Of a DNA stretch of 64,000 nt, positions 56,669 through 64,000 are shown one piece after another (the stretch's first letter is position 1; each line of letters starts with the position of its first letter). Under the pieces are notes generated by a model that worked only from the letters and a program-made list of their open reading frames with translations, searched no databases and was not told where the DNA came from. This DNA comes from Treponema medium. GTDB lineage: Bacteria > Spirochaetota > Spirochaetia > Treponematales > Treponemataceae. The stretch is from the NCBI RefSeq assembly GCF_017161265.1, contig NZ_CP031393.1, positions 558,001 through 622,000 of the forward strand, read 5' to 3'. The translations under genes were made by a program, and so were the position numbers.

Positions 56669-58000
56669 CTATAAATCGGCCGCAGAGATTTCTTTGAACA
56701 CTAACGGACGCATTTGCGGCTTCTCCGCTGCATACCGTATCGCTGTTTTGATCATATCGGAAGCAGCCGGAAGGCACTCCGCATCCTTACCGTACACGTC
56801 CATGATGAGGTCGCCTTTTTTTACGGCATCGCCTGCGTGCTTATGCAGAATCATACCGGCATCGGGACACACCGCATCGGTAGTTTTATTGCGGCCGACC
56901 CCAAGATTAACTCCGGCAATACCGATTTTGAACGCATCGATATCCGCGATAAAGCCGTCCTGTTCCGCTTTAATGTGGCAGGTGTGCGGGCTGCGGCGCT
57001 TTCCGCATTCGGCCACAAACTGCTCTGCATTGCCGCCTTGCAGCGTAATGTTTTCTAAAAACAGCTCAAGCGCTTTGCCGCTGCGAAGCGCCTCTTGCGC
57101 TTTTTGAATTCCTTCTTCTTTTGATGCAGCCTTATGACCAAGCACGAGCATCCAGCCTGCAAGCTGTAATGTTAAGTTGGTTACATCCTCAGACCCTGTG
57201 CCTTTCAGAACATTGTAGGTTTCTTCCATTTCCAAGAAGTTACCGACTGCATTTCCTAAAGGCTCATACATATTGGTTATCATCGCGATAACTTTTTTAC
57301 CCATCGCGGTGCCGGTACCGACAAGGCTCTTTGCGAGCGCTTCAGCTTCGGGCAGCGTTTTCATAAAGGCGCCGCTTCCGCATTTGACATCGAATACCAG
57401 CGCTTCGGCGCCTTCGGCAACCTTCTTGGAGAGAATACTCGCCGTAATGAGCGGCACCGATTCGACGGTTGCGGTAACATCGCGTAAGGCATAAATCAGC
57501 CGGTCGGCAGGGACAATCTCTTTTGTCTGCCCCGTCATTGCAAAACCGGTTTTTTTAATATAATTTCGGAATTGTTCAACGGAAAGGCCGGTCTTATATC
57601 CGGTAATCGATTCAAGTTTATCGAGCGTACCGCCGGTGTGCCCGAGTGCGCGGCCGCTCATCATCGGAACCTTCACCCCGCAGGCAGCTACGATAGGTGC
57701 AAGCGGCAGAGAAAGCTTATCTCCGACACCGCCGGTGGAGTGTTTATCGACAAAGGGGCCTTCAATCCCCGACAAGTCCATGACTGCCCCGGAATGCAGC
57801 ATGACGTCGGTAAGAACGGCGGTTTCATCAAATGTCATACCGTTAAAGTAAACCGCCATCAGCCATGCGGCCATTTGATAGTCGGGAATCTCTCCGGCCA
57901 CATATCCGTTCACTAAAAAGGCAATTTCTTCCCGAGAGAGCGTTCCTGCGCCGGTTTCTCTAAACCCGCGCTTTTTCATAATGATATCAACTGCACGCAT
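56669..58000 (-). CDS. Pyrimidine-nucleoside/thymidine phosphorylase
   Basis: Phosphorolyses thymidine or uridine to base plus (deoxy)ribose-1-phosphate. The 443-residue protein matches the family throughout: FLVNGYVAGEIPDYQMAAWL, the phosphate-binding VDKHSTGGVGDKLSLPLAP, MMSGRALGHTGGTLDKLES, FDVKCGSGAFMKTL and MITNMYEPLGNAVGN. The C-terminal domain is complete (GVGRNKTTDAVCPDAGM...). Distinguishing DeoA from Pdp is not possible from motifs alone. It lies immediately upstream of recJ, 21 bases apart, and is probably co-transcribed. Confidence 0.94.
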   Translation of the reverse strand: MRAVDIIMKKRGFRETGAGTLSREEIAFLVNGYVAGEIPDYQMAAWLMAVYFNGMTFDETAVLTDVMLHSGAVMDLSGIEGPFVDKHSTGGVGDKLSLPLAPIVAACGVKVPMMSGRALGHTGGTLDKLESITGYKTGLSVEQFRNYIKKTGFAMTGQTKEIVPADRLIYALRDVTATVESVPLITASILSKKVAEGAEALVFDVKCGSGAFMKTLPEAEALAKSLVGTGTAMGKKVIAMITNMYEPLGNAVGNFLEMEETYNVLKGTGSEDVTNLTLQLAGWMLVLGHKAASKEEGIQKAQEALRSGKALELFLENITLQGGNAEQFVAECGKRRSPHTCHIKAEQDGFIADIDAFKIGIAGVNLGVGRNKTTDAVCPDAGMILHKHAGDAVKKGDLIMDVYGKDAECLPAASDMIKTAIRYAAEKPQMRPLVFKEISAADL

Positions 58001-58115
58001 GTTTTTCTTCCTTACATAAAAAGGTACCGGAATCGATAAACACCGGAATATTCGCTATAGAGCACAGGGCTTTCCCAAAAGGTTGTTACTTTCGGACTCG
58101 CCCCGTGTATCTTTA

Positions 58116-58172
58116 GGGCATCTCTAAAAACTCGGTTAGATTTGCTTCGCATCCTTTGAAATAGAGATGCCC
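58116..58172. repeat. Hairpin between the ThiD-like kinase and phosphorylase genes
   Basis: GGGCATCTCTA and TAGAGATGCCC pair perfectly across 35 bases. The loop includes CTAAAAACTCGGTTAGATTT, which recurs in the hairpin at 59142-59177. No T-run follows the stem on the gene strand, so termination is uncertain. Confidence 0.5.
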
Positions 58173-58180
58173 GACGATTT

Positions 58181-58990
58181 TTAATTGAATGCTTTTCGCC
58201 ACGCGGCGGGATTGCCCGGGCCAACCCACTTATTGAGGGCAAAACCGTTCCGTAGGCTTAACGTAATAAATTTCTTTGCGCGGAGAGCGGCTTCATAGGG
58301 TTCAAGCCCGAAGCCTAAACCCGCAGTAATTGCAGCAGCAACGGTACAACCGCAGCCGTGAGTCCATTCGGTTTTAATCAGCTCAGCTTCGAGATATTGG
58401 AAATCCTTACCATCGTAGAAAACATCGATGGAGGTCTCCGCATCTTTCAATTTTGAACCGCCTTTAATGAATACATACGGTGCTCCCATATCATAAATCC
58501 GTTTTGCGGCATCTTTAATTTCTTCTAACGTTGAAGGCGTATCAACATGGGCAATCTGACCGGCCTCAAACACATTCGGCGTAATAATCTTTGCAAGCGG
58601 CAACAGTTTTTTAATCAACAGCTCATTGATTTCGGGATTAAGCGGCAAATTTCCGCCTTTACAGATCATCACCGGATCAAGAACATAGTTTTCTACCTTA
58701 TATTTACCGAGATACTCGGCAGCAAGTTCGATTGCATAAGGGGTTGCCAACATTCCCGTTTTTGCCGCATCAACGCCGACGCCGGTAAAAATGGTTTCGA
58801 GCTGAGCACGCAACGAATCTTCGCCGATCGGGAACACTTCATGGCTCCAATCTTTGTGGGGATTCATGGTAGCAACCAAAGTAATCGCTGCCATACCATA
58901 TCCGCCATACTCCTGAAATGTTTTTAAATCTGCCTCAAGCCCTGCTCCTCCTGATGCGTCGGAACCGGCAATCGTCGCTAATTTTACCAT
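58181..58990 (-). CDS. ThiD-family kinase (pyridoxal/hydroxymethylpyrimidine kinase)
   Basis: This 269-residue ribokinase-fold enzyme has TIAGSDASGGAGLEADLKTF at the N-terminus, VLDPVMICKGGNLPL, IITPNVFEAGQIA and the catalytic EWTHGCGCTVAAAITAGLG with the oxyanion-hole GCGCT of the PdxK/ThiD group. It phosphorylates either pyridoxal-type vitamers (as B. subtilis PdxK does) or hydroxymethylpyrimidine. With no thiamine genes nearby, vitamin B6 salvage is the likelier role, an inference. A good promoter precedes it. Confidence 0.9.
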   Translation of the reverse strand: MVKLATIAGSDASGGAGLEADLKTFQEYGGYGMAAITLVATMNPHKDWSHEVFPIGEDSLRAQLETIFTGVGVDAAKTGMLATPYAIELAAEYLGKYKVENYVLDPVMICKGGNLPLNPEINELLIKKLLPLAKIITPNVFEAGQIAHVDTPSTLEEIKDAAKRIYDMGAPYVFIKGGSKLKDAETSIDVFYDGKDFQYLEAELIKTEWTHGCGCTVAAAITAGLGFGLEPYEAALRAKKFITLSLRNGFALNKWVGPGNPAAWRKAFN

Positions 58991-59028
58991 TTTATACTCC
59001 TCAATTATGAAAATATCTACGAGTGAGA

Positions 59029-59056
59029 ACTATATCACATTTACCCGTTAAGTCAA
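59029..59056 (-). promoter_or_regulatory. Promoter of the ThiD-like kinase gene
   Basis: On the minus strand TTGACT (complement of 59051-59056), 16 bases, then TATAGT (complement of 59029-59034). The start codon follows about 40 bases downstream with AGGAGT in between. Confidence 0.65.
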
Positions 59057-59141
59057 GATCAACGATGGATCATTGCGGGATAGCCCTCTGGTATCTTCTT
59101 AGGCTTTTCGGTATAATTACCGATACATTCCATAAGACAAG

Positions 59142-59177
59142 GCGCCTCTAAAAACTCGGTTAGATTTTTAGAGGTGC
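59142..59177. terminator. Terminator-like hairpin
   Basis: GCGCCTCTAAAAA pairs with TTTTTAGAGGTGC with one G-T pair. Its loop CTCGGTTAGA is shared with the hairpin at 58116. It lies between the divergent kinase promoter and the next lipoprotein gene and may insulate the two. Confidence 0.5.
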
Positions 59178-59379
59178 TCGGCTATTTGTTTTCTTACTAC
59201 GCCTTACCGTTAAGGAGTGTAAAATAAAAGTCGTACAAATAGCACGGCTTTTATTTACCCAAGTTTGATGAAACGCAAACTTGTATATCATCTGCACGTT
59301 CTCACTTCGTTGCGAACATGCGTAAAAAGTCAATCGAAAGTTGGTATTTTCTTCTTGACTTTTTATGGGAGGATCTTGG

Positions 59380-60984
59380 ATGAAAAAAACATTATTATCG
59401 TTTATATTATTTTGCTTACTCATAGTCGCTGCGGGCTGTAAAACAGCTCCGACAGATAAAACACCGGAACCGACGCCCGTAGAAACGGCAAAAGCGTCTG
59501 ACTCGGACGTACAAACTGAAAACAAATCAGAGACAATGCAAAACTCGACTACTACGGCTATGCCTTCCAATTCAGAAACAGTCGAACCTAAAAAAGCCGA
59601 GCCTCAAAAAGCTGAAACAAAAACGCCTACGTCGACGCAAGCGCCCGCTCAGAAGGTAACACCTCGAAAGACTACAGCTCAATCGGGAAGCACTGCTAAA
59701 AACATGCCTCAAGCAAAAAACAGTCAGACAAAGCCCGCTAAACAGGGTTCGGCACAGCAGAAAACTGCGAAGTCAAATACACCCGGTGCATCGGCTAAAA
59801 AAACTGACACGTCTAAGCAATCGGCAACGACTACGCCCTCAAAAGCTCCGGCGAAAAAATCTGTTCAGAAAGAAACACCACAAAAGACTACTGCACAATC
59901 GGGAAGCGCTTCTAAAAATAAAACCGCTACTCAAGCAAAAAATACTCAGGCAAAGCCCGCTAAACAAGAACCGACACAACAAAAAACAGCGAAGTCTAAA
60001 GCAACCGCAAAAAATAATAAGCAATCTGCATCTCCGGAAGCGGCCAAAAAAGAAACGTCTAAATCGGTATCTGCCAAGCAGGGTACTGCCGATAAAGCAG
60101 CTCCTGCAAAACAGCCGGAAAGCAAAAAAGCCGAAGCTAAAACAAAAGAAACAGCTGCTCAAACCGCAGCAGCTCAAATTACCGATATTTCATGGATGAT
60201 TGAGCAGGCTGATGCATCTTTTGTTTCCAAACAGCATAAAGGTAAGGGAAAAATATTTGTTACTATGCTTGCAAAATACAAAGGCGATCTAACAGCTCAA
60301 GATTTTAAGGAAGCCTTTTTTGCATCACCCGCTGATGTATGGGGTATTGATGAACAAAGTGCAAAAGGGCTGATGGAAATTAACAAAAAAGAGAAACTAT
60401 TGATGCTGAAACATCTTTCTTCAGGTGAAGGTGAAGGAGCGGCTGCTCTTGGAAAGTGGTTCGCATCGGTTACCCTTGCAGGACAAAAGCCATTTGAAAA
60501 AGAATTGAATGTAACTGGAATCGGCGGTAAAACCGTTATGGAAAAGAAGGCTACTAAAGAGACGGCAAAGAAAAAGGTTACCCCGCTTATTGTACCCACT
60601 GCCAAAGCGGAAAACGAACAGCAAGCACTAACAATGCCGGTTATACAATCCGTTTCCCGCGACGCCGATACAATAGAGATTATCTTTTCCATTAATGATT
60701 CACGGGTTAAAAACGCTTATTTCTATTTTGACGTACCGGGAGAAGAATACTATCGCGATTCAGGTTCAATGATCGATGCAACAGGAAAGCCGGTAAACGG
60801 ATGCCGCTCGTTCTCTACCGATGGAAGAAAATGCCAGTATGTACTCCGCAAAGATGCAACCAATAAAGACTGGTTCGGCAAGGCAACCCAGTGCTTCCTC
60901 GTCGTTTCCGATGTAAACCGTGTCGCCTCTCCTTGGGAAGAACGCCACCGCACTATCAGCGCCGCATCGCGCATCACAAAATAG
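59380..60984 (+). CDS. Lipoprotein with long Lys/Ala/Thr/Gln-rich region
   Basis: The protein is about 534 residues. The signal peptide ends IVAAGC (lipobox cysteine about 24). Residues about 30-265 are low complexity, rich in Lys, Ala, Thr, Ser, Gln and Pro, with an approximate long repeat (QKTTAQSGSASKNKTATQAK resembles an earlier RKTTAQSGSTAKNMPQAK). This may be a flexible, cell-wall-spanning or peptidoglycan-binding linker. The C-terminal 270 residues are globular (TDISWMIEQADASFVSK, FDVPGEEYYRDSG, QYVLRKDATNKDWFGKATQ). The ATG at 59380 follows GGGAGG. The family is not recognised. Confidence 0.78.
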   Translation: MKKTLLSFILFCLLIVAAGCKTAPTDKTPEPTPVETAKASDSDVQTENKSETMQNSTTTAMPSNSETVEPKKAEPQKAETKTPTSTQAPAQKVTPRKTTAQSGSTAKNMPQAKNSQTKPAKQGSAQQKTAKSNTPGASAKKTDTSKQSATTTPSKAPAKKSVQKETPQKTTAQSGSASKNKTATQAKNTQAKPAKQEPTQQKTAKSKATAKNNKQSASPEAAKKETSKSVSAKQGTADKAAPAKQPESKKAEAKTKETAAQTAAAQITDISWMIEQADASFVSKQHKGKGKIFVTMLAKYKGDLTAQDFKEAFFASPADVWGIDEQSAKGLMEINKKEKLLMLKHLSSGEGEGAAALGKWFASVTLAGQKPFEKELNVTGIGGKTVMEKKATKETAKKKVTPLIVPTAKAENEQQALTMPVIQSVSRDADTIEIIFSINDSRVKNAYFYFDVPGEEYYRDSGSMIDATGKPVNGCRSFSTDGRKCQYVLRKDATNKDWFGKATQCFLVVSDVNRVASPWEERHRTISAASRITK

Positions 60985-60996
60985 CGACTATGGCGG

Positions 60997-61040
60997 GGTA
61001 AACACATCAGACGCTTTTTTGAATACCCCGCCATCACATG
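60997..61040. repeat. Truncated family I repeat (left end)
   Basis: GGTAAACACATCAGACGC matches the left arm of family I copies. The sequence then runs into CCCCGCCATCACATGGCGG and the DUF1697 gene without a right arm. The remnant overlaps the promoter region of that gene. Confidence 0.65.
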
Positions 61041-61060
61041 GCGGAATTCATACGGAATAT

Positions 61061-61585
61061 ATGGATTATATAGCATTGCTCAGAGGTATCAATGTTGGAA
61101 ACTCAGTAAAAATTAACATGAAAGAATTGAGAACATTATTTGAGCGATGTGGTTTTTCAAATGTTTTAACATATATCAATTCCGGAAATGTCATTTTTAA
61201 ATCAAATGACACGAAAAATAGTATCAGAGAGAATATTGAAAAAGTATTACATATAACGACTAGGAATGAAGTAAAAGTATTAGTAAAGACGAAAAGTGAG
61301 ATGGTAAAAATAGCAAATAGCATCCCTAGTGAGTGGCAAAATAATGATGCTCAAAAGACCGATGTAGCGTATTTATTTGAATCAATAGATAATGAAAACA
61401 TAATAAATGAATTACCAATAAAAAAGGAATATATACAATTAATATATGTTAAGGGTGCGTTAATCTGGAATGTTCGGCGAGAAGATTATAATAAAAGCCA
61501 TTTAAATAAAATAATATCACATAAAGTATATAAAGATATGACCATACGAAATGTTAATACGGCTCGATATCTTGCATCGTACTAA
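61061..61585 (+). CDS. DUF1697 family protein
   Basis: This 174-residue cytoplasmic protein opens MDYIALLRGINVGNSVKINM, the hallmark of DUF1697, continues with LRTLFERCGFSNVLTYINSGNVIFKS and ends near KVYKDMTIRNVNTARYL. The function is unknown. The gene is strongly AT-rich compared with its neighbours, suggesting acquisition by transfer. The ATG at 61061 starts the conserved domain; the longer upstream frame belongs to the preceding lipoprotein gene in another frame. No clear ribosome-binding site is present. Confidence 0.85.
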   Translation: MDYIALLRGINVGNSVKINMKELRTLFERCGFSNVLTYINSGNVIFKSNDTKNSIRENIEKVLHITTRNEVKVLVKTKSEMVKIANSIPSEWQNNDAQKTDVAYLFESIDNENIINELPIKKEYIQLIYVKGALIWNVRREDYNKSHLNKIISHKVYKDMTIRNVNTARYLASY

Positions 61586-61702
61586 TAAAAAAAATTATCT
61601 AGCATTTGCTTCAACCTGACATTACTTCGCAAGGTAGGCGAAAGGTATTGTTAGGTTGATTAACTAAAATATAATTAATGAATTTATGTTGGAGGGGGAC
61701 TG

Positions 61703-62560
61703 ATGAAAAAATCCGATTCTGAAAATATCATACCTTTTATTCTTTCCGTAACGGCATTTCATGTTATCACTTATTTTATCGCCGGAATTATTGCATCAAG
61801 CGTTTTTAATTATAAACAATTATTCGCTCTGCCGATAATAGCCGATTATTTTAAACCGACTGAATCACAAACGGTTTATTTAGGGCCTTTAATACAAATT
61901 ATTCGCGGATTGCTATTCGGTCTGGTATTATTACCTTTTCGTCAATTTCTAAAAGCCAATAAAAACGGTTGGCTCTTGCTATGGTCGGTTTTTCTGGTGT
62001 TTGGAATTATTAATACACCCGCTGCTTCACCTGCATCAATCGAAGGAATAATCTATACAAAACTTCCGCTATGGTTTCATCTGATTGGTATGCCGGAAAT
62101 TGTTCTTCAAACATTGGTATTCAGTCTGCTGGTACATAGAAAATTATGTCCGGAAAACTATCGAGTACCCAAATATCTAACTGCCGTTATTGACTCCTTT
62201 GCAGCAACATGTATCTCTTTTTTCGGCTATACTATTATTTCGATACTATTTGCCTTTGCAGCAAAAGCGGACATCGATCAAACCGAAGTAAATATCAAGG
62301 TATTAGGGCAATTTATTGCGCCGTTGGCGGCAACCTTTATTTGTGCAATGACAGGAACCGGTAAAATTATTTTAAAACATTTTGTTTTATATGCGGTATC
62401 TGCTTTATCGATTTTGATCTACGGAAAAACAATTTTAGCTTCGGCTGAATTACTATATGCTCTATCGGCGCCGATATTACCGGTAACAATCTCATTTTTA
62501 TTAATGAATCGAAAAAGGAAAAACGGTGATGTTTTGAAAAAGCAACCCAACACCGACTAA
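61703..62560 (+). CDS. Multi-pass membrane protein, function unknown
   Basis: This 285-residue protein has about seven hydrophobic helices (IPFILSVTAFHVITYFIAGI, LGPLIQIIRGLLFGLVLLPF, LLLWSVFLVFGIINTPAAS, CISFFGYTIISILFAFAA, and others). GGAGGGGG precedes the ATG. It stands alone between the DUF1697 gene and a repeat. The basic C-terminus (NRKRKNGDVLKKQPN) is probably cytoplasmic. No family is recognised and no enzymatic motif is seen. Confidence 0.8.
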   Translation: MKKSDSENIIPFILSVTAFHVITYFIAGIIASSVFNYKQLFALPIIADYFKPTESQTVYLGPLIQIIRGLLFGLVLLPFRQFLKANKNGWLLLWSVFLVFGIINTPAASPASIEGIIYTKLPLWFHLIGMPEIVLQTLVFSLLVHRKLCPENYRVPKYLTAVIDSFAATCISFFGYTIISILFAFAAKADIDQTEVNIKVLGQFIAPLAATFICAMTGTGKIILKHFVLYAVSALSILIYGKTILASAELLYALSAPILPVTISFLLMNRKRKNGDVLKKQPNTD

Positions 62561-62599
62561 CTTGTCAACAGAGCAATCCTCATTGTAGGCAGCGAAGAA

Positions 62600-62725
62600 C
62601 ATCCGCCTGTCGCCAACGCTTTTGGAAATAGCCTGTTGAGCAGTTATACATCCTTGTCCATTCTGATACGTTGAGGACACTTTTTTACTGTATGACGCAG
62701 TAGATGCACCGTATATTTCAAAAGG
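62600..62725. repeat. Repeat families III/II, fused partial copy
   Basis: Read on the minus strand, CCTTTTGAAATATACGGTGC starts a family III left arm that passes TACAGTAAAAAAGTGTCCTC, then CAACGTATCAGAATGG and GGACAAGGATGTATAACTGC, exactly the order seen at 12365-12400. It is a second example of the same junction between families III and II, ending about 5 bases from the TtcA-like gene stop. Confidence 0.7.
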
Positions 62726-62730
62726 TGTTA

Positions 62731-63438
62731 CTAGGGTAGGTACGCCGTATTGATATTCCTCAACGCATCGAAGAGCTTACGCTTTAACTCATAGTTGCCG
62801 TCTGTCAGCTTATCCAAGCGGGAACGAGCGGTTTTTCTGCCTGAATTATCCTGATAGCTGCATGTACAGGTAGAAGAAATATACCCCTGCATTTCTGCAT
62901 GACGGATAATCATCGGAATGTCGGCAAGGCAGAGCGGGCGGATAAAGGTCAATGGGAATTTATCGAACTTCAGTACCGGAGGCATCGCTGCAAGCTCTCC
63001 TTTCGTCAGCGCATTCATCAGCGCCGTTTCGAGGATATCGTCCAAATGGTGGCCGAGCGCAATTTTATTAAAACCGTGCTCCTGCGCGTATTTGCTCAGC
63101 TCCAACCGGCGCTGACTGGAACACCACCAGCAGTTCATCTTTTTGCCGGTTTTAAGCCGCTCAAGCACCGAAATGGTTTTAACGGTTAAATCAATTCCCC
63201 AGCTTTTAAAACGCTTCGCCAATTCAGGCGCGAACGCTGAGCCGATATCCGTGGCGATATGAAGTGCGGCGGCTTCAAAAACCGGATGCCGGCGATGGAG
63301 CCGTGCTGCAAAATACTCCGTAAGGGCGGTCGAATCCTTTCCGCCGGAAGCGGCAATTAAAATCCGATCGCCGGCTTCTATCATATTATATTCGGAAACA
63401 GCCTTATCGATTGTTCTAAACAGTTTTGGATTTGCCAT
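62731..63438 (-). CDS. TtcA-like PP-loop ATPase (tRNA thiolation family)
   Basis: A protein of about 235 residues with the ATP-pyrophosphatase P-loop IAASGGKDSTAL, a CxxC pair in MNCWWCSSQRRLEL, LGHHLDDILETALMNAL typical of TtcA/TilS enzymes, and a second cysteine pair near the end (STCTCSYQDNSGRKTA). The cysteines can hold an Fe-S cluster for 2-thiolation of tRNA, as in TtcA. The ATG at 63438 (MANPKLF) is preferred to one eight codons earlier; neither has a strong ribosome-binding site. A repeat abuts its 3' end. Confidence 0.87.
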   Translation of the reverse strand: MANPKLFRTIDKAVSEYNMIEAGDRILIAASGGKDSTALTEYFAARLHRRHPVFEAAALHIATDIGSAFAPELAKRFKSWGIDLTVKTISVLERLKTGKKMNCWWCSSQRRLELSKYAQEHGFNKIALGHHLDDILETALMNALTKGELAAMPPVLKFDKFPLTFIRPLCLADIPMIIRHAEMQGYISSTCTCSYQDNSGRKTARSRLDKLTDGNYELKRKLFDALRNINTAYLP

Positions 63439-63498
63439 AGAGAATAGCAGAAAATGCAAAAGCCTATTACCGCTGCCGGTACAAAATACGGCTTGGCA

Positions 63499-64000
63499 TC
63501 ATTGATGCCCGTTTGCACCGGCGTCTATATAGCTGTAGAGCGTGTACTTAGAAATGCCGAAATAGTTTGAAATCTTATCGCCGGATTTTGTAATTAAAAA
63601 AGCGCCGGATCCATTCAAAAACTTAATTGCTGTGATTTTGTCTTCTTTATTCATCAATGCAACCGGCTTACCTACAATACGGACAGACTGTTCGATAAGT
63701 TCGTCCAATAGATCGTTGACATTCTGCGGAATATTTTCAGGTTCATTTTTAGCACTGATAGGCGAAATCAGCTGCTGCAACACGTTCTCTGCCATCTGCA
63801 TCGGTGTAATATCAAGATTAATCGAAAACACTGCCTCGATTGCATTATTTTCGCCTCTGATAAACATACTGCTCGATTTAAGAATGCGCCCATCCTTCGT
63901 TTTTGTCAGATAACTGAGCTTATCTTCCAGCGTTTTATGATCGCTATGCAACGCCTCAAGCACTACATGAGACGGCCCGTCGCCAATTTTCCGCATCGTA
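63499..64000 (-). CDS. YheO-type transcriptional regulator (partial, 5' end outside window)
   Basis: The C-terminal 167 residues are visible, open through the right edge. The first part is PAS-like (LSYLTKTKDGRILKSSSMFI, AIEAVFSINLDITPMQMAE). The C-terminus is the HTH of the YheO/DauR family: LMNKEDKITAIKFLNGSGAF, LITKSGDKISNYFGISKYTLYSYI. Such regulators control amino-acid or sulfur-related genes in other bacteria. It reads towards the TtcA-like gene, 60 bases away. The ligand and targets are unknown. Confidence 0.85.
   Translation of the reverse strand, partial: TMRKIGDGPSHVVLEALHSDHKTLEDKLSYLTKTKDGRILKSSSMFIRGENNAIEAVFSINLDITPMQMAENVLQQLISPISAKNEPENIPQNVNDLLDELIEQSVRIVGKPVALMNKEDKITAIKFLNGSGAFLITKSGDKISNYFGISKYTLYSYIDAGANGHQ

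Noticed and set aside
59786-60199. Arg/Lys-rich overlapping frame inside the lipoprotein gene
   Set aside because: It is the frame-shifted reading of the low-complexity linker; the lipoprotein frame has a signal peptide and ribosome-binding site.

Overview
The window looks like the chromosome of a host-associated, anaerobic treponeme (a Treponema-type spirochete, probably an oral one). The evidence is a glycine reductase locus (grdE-grdB), many secreted lipoproteins with the relaxed spirochaetal lipobox, malic enzyme and L-lactate dehydrogenase, a membrane-anchored class III nucleotide cyclase, two BrnT/BrnA modules, and intergenic DNA filled with hairpin-forming repeats. Assignment is by gene content and protein resemblance only; no database was searched.

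Layout. 1-4442: glycine reductase genes, an ISAs1-family insertion sequence wedged between the yjjB stop codon and the grdE promoter, and a split YjjP/YjjB amino-acid exporter. 4.5-9.7 kb: an Smr protein, a HECLH-motif lipoprotein, metK, the SRP RNA gene directly abutting a tRNA-Ser, four serine tRNAs and four tandem tRNA-Arg(GCG) genes. 9.9-13.7 kb: ssb, malic enzyme, a 0.8-kb block of structured repeats, ldh. 13.9-16.8 kb: accessory region with an Rpn-family nuclease, a BrnTA module and an AT-rich three-gene operon with one frameshift. 17-27.8 kb: a large Ig-like lipoprotein with an outer-membrane barrel partner, a glycolipid-type glycosyltransferase, a DUF2804 protein, an MtnA-like isomerase, tRNA-Leu, a DEAD-box helicase and a second BrnTA module. 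28.4-33.7 kb: a sugar ABC importer without an ATPase gene, and a lipoprotein.

33.9-42.9 kb is the most striking locus: a complete Lsr-type autoinducer-2 uptake and processing system. lsrR, lsrK and a cupin gene run leftward, lsrA, lsrC, lsrD, lsrB and lsrF run rightward, with a compact divergent promoter/operator region between them. There is no lsrG; the cupin sits where an isomerase would be expected. The lsrA 3' end is out of frame.

43-64 kb: a PIN-type toxin/antitoxin pair, metNI without metQ, a duplicated repeat block, an HtrA protease, the cyclase, a four-gene cassette (His-rich periplasmic protein, response regulator, histidine kinase, divergent secreted protein), recJ, a pyrimidine-nucleoside phosphorylase, a ThiD-like kinase, a Lys/Ala/Gln-rich lipoprotein, a DUF1697 protein, a membrane protein, a TtcA-like protein and the end of a YheO-type regulator.

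The second main discovery is the repeat population. At least four families lie between the genes. In two of them the stems differ in sequence between copies but remain self-complementary, which is the signature of selected structure. One family is a three-hairpin cassette whose apical loops carry GGA, close to the CsrA-binding consensus.
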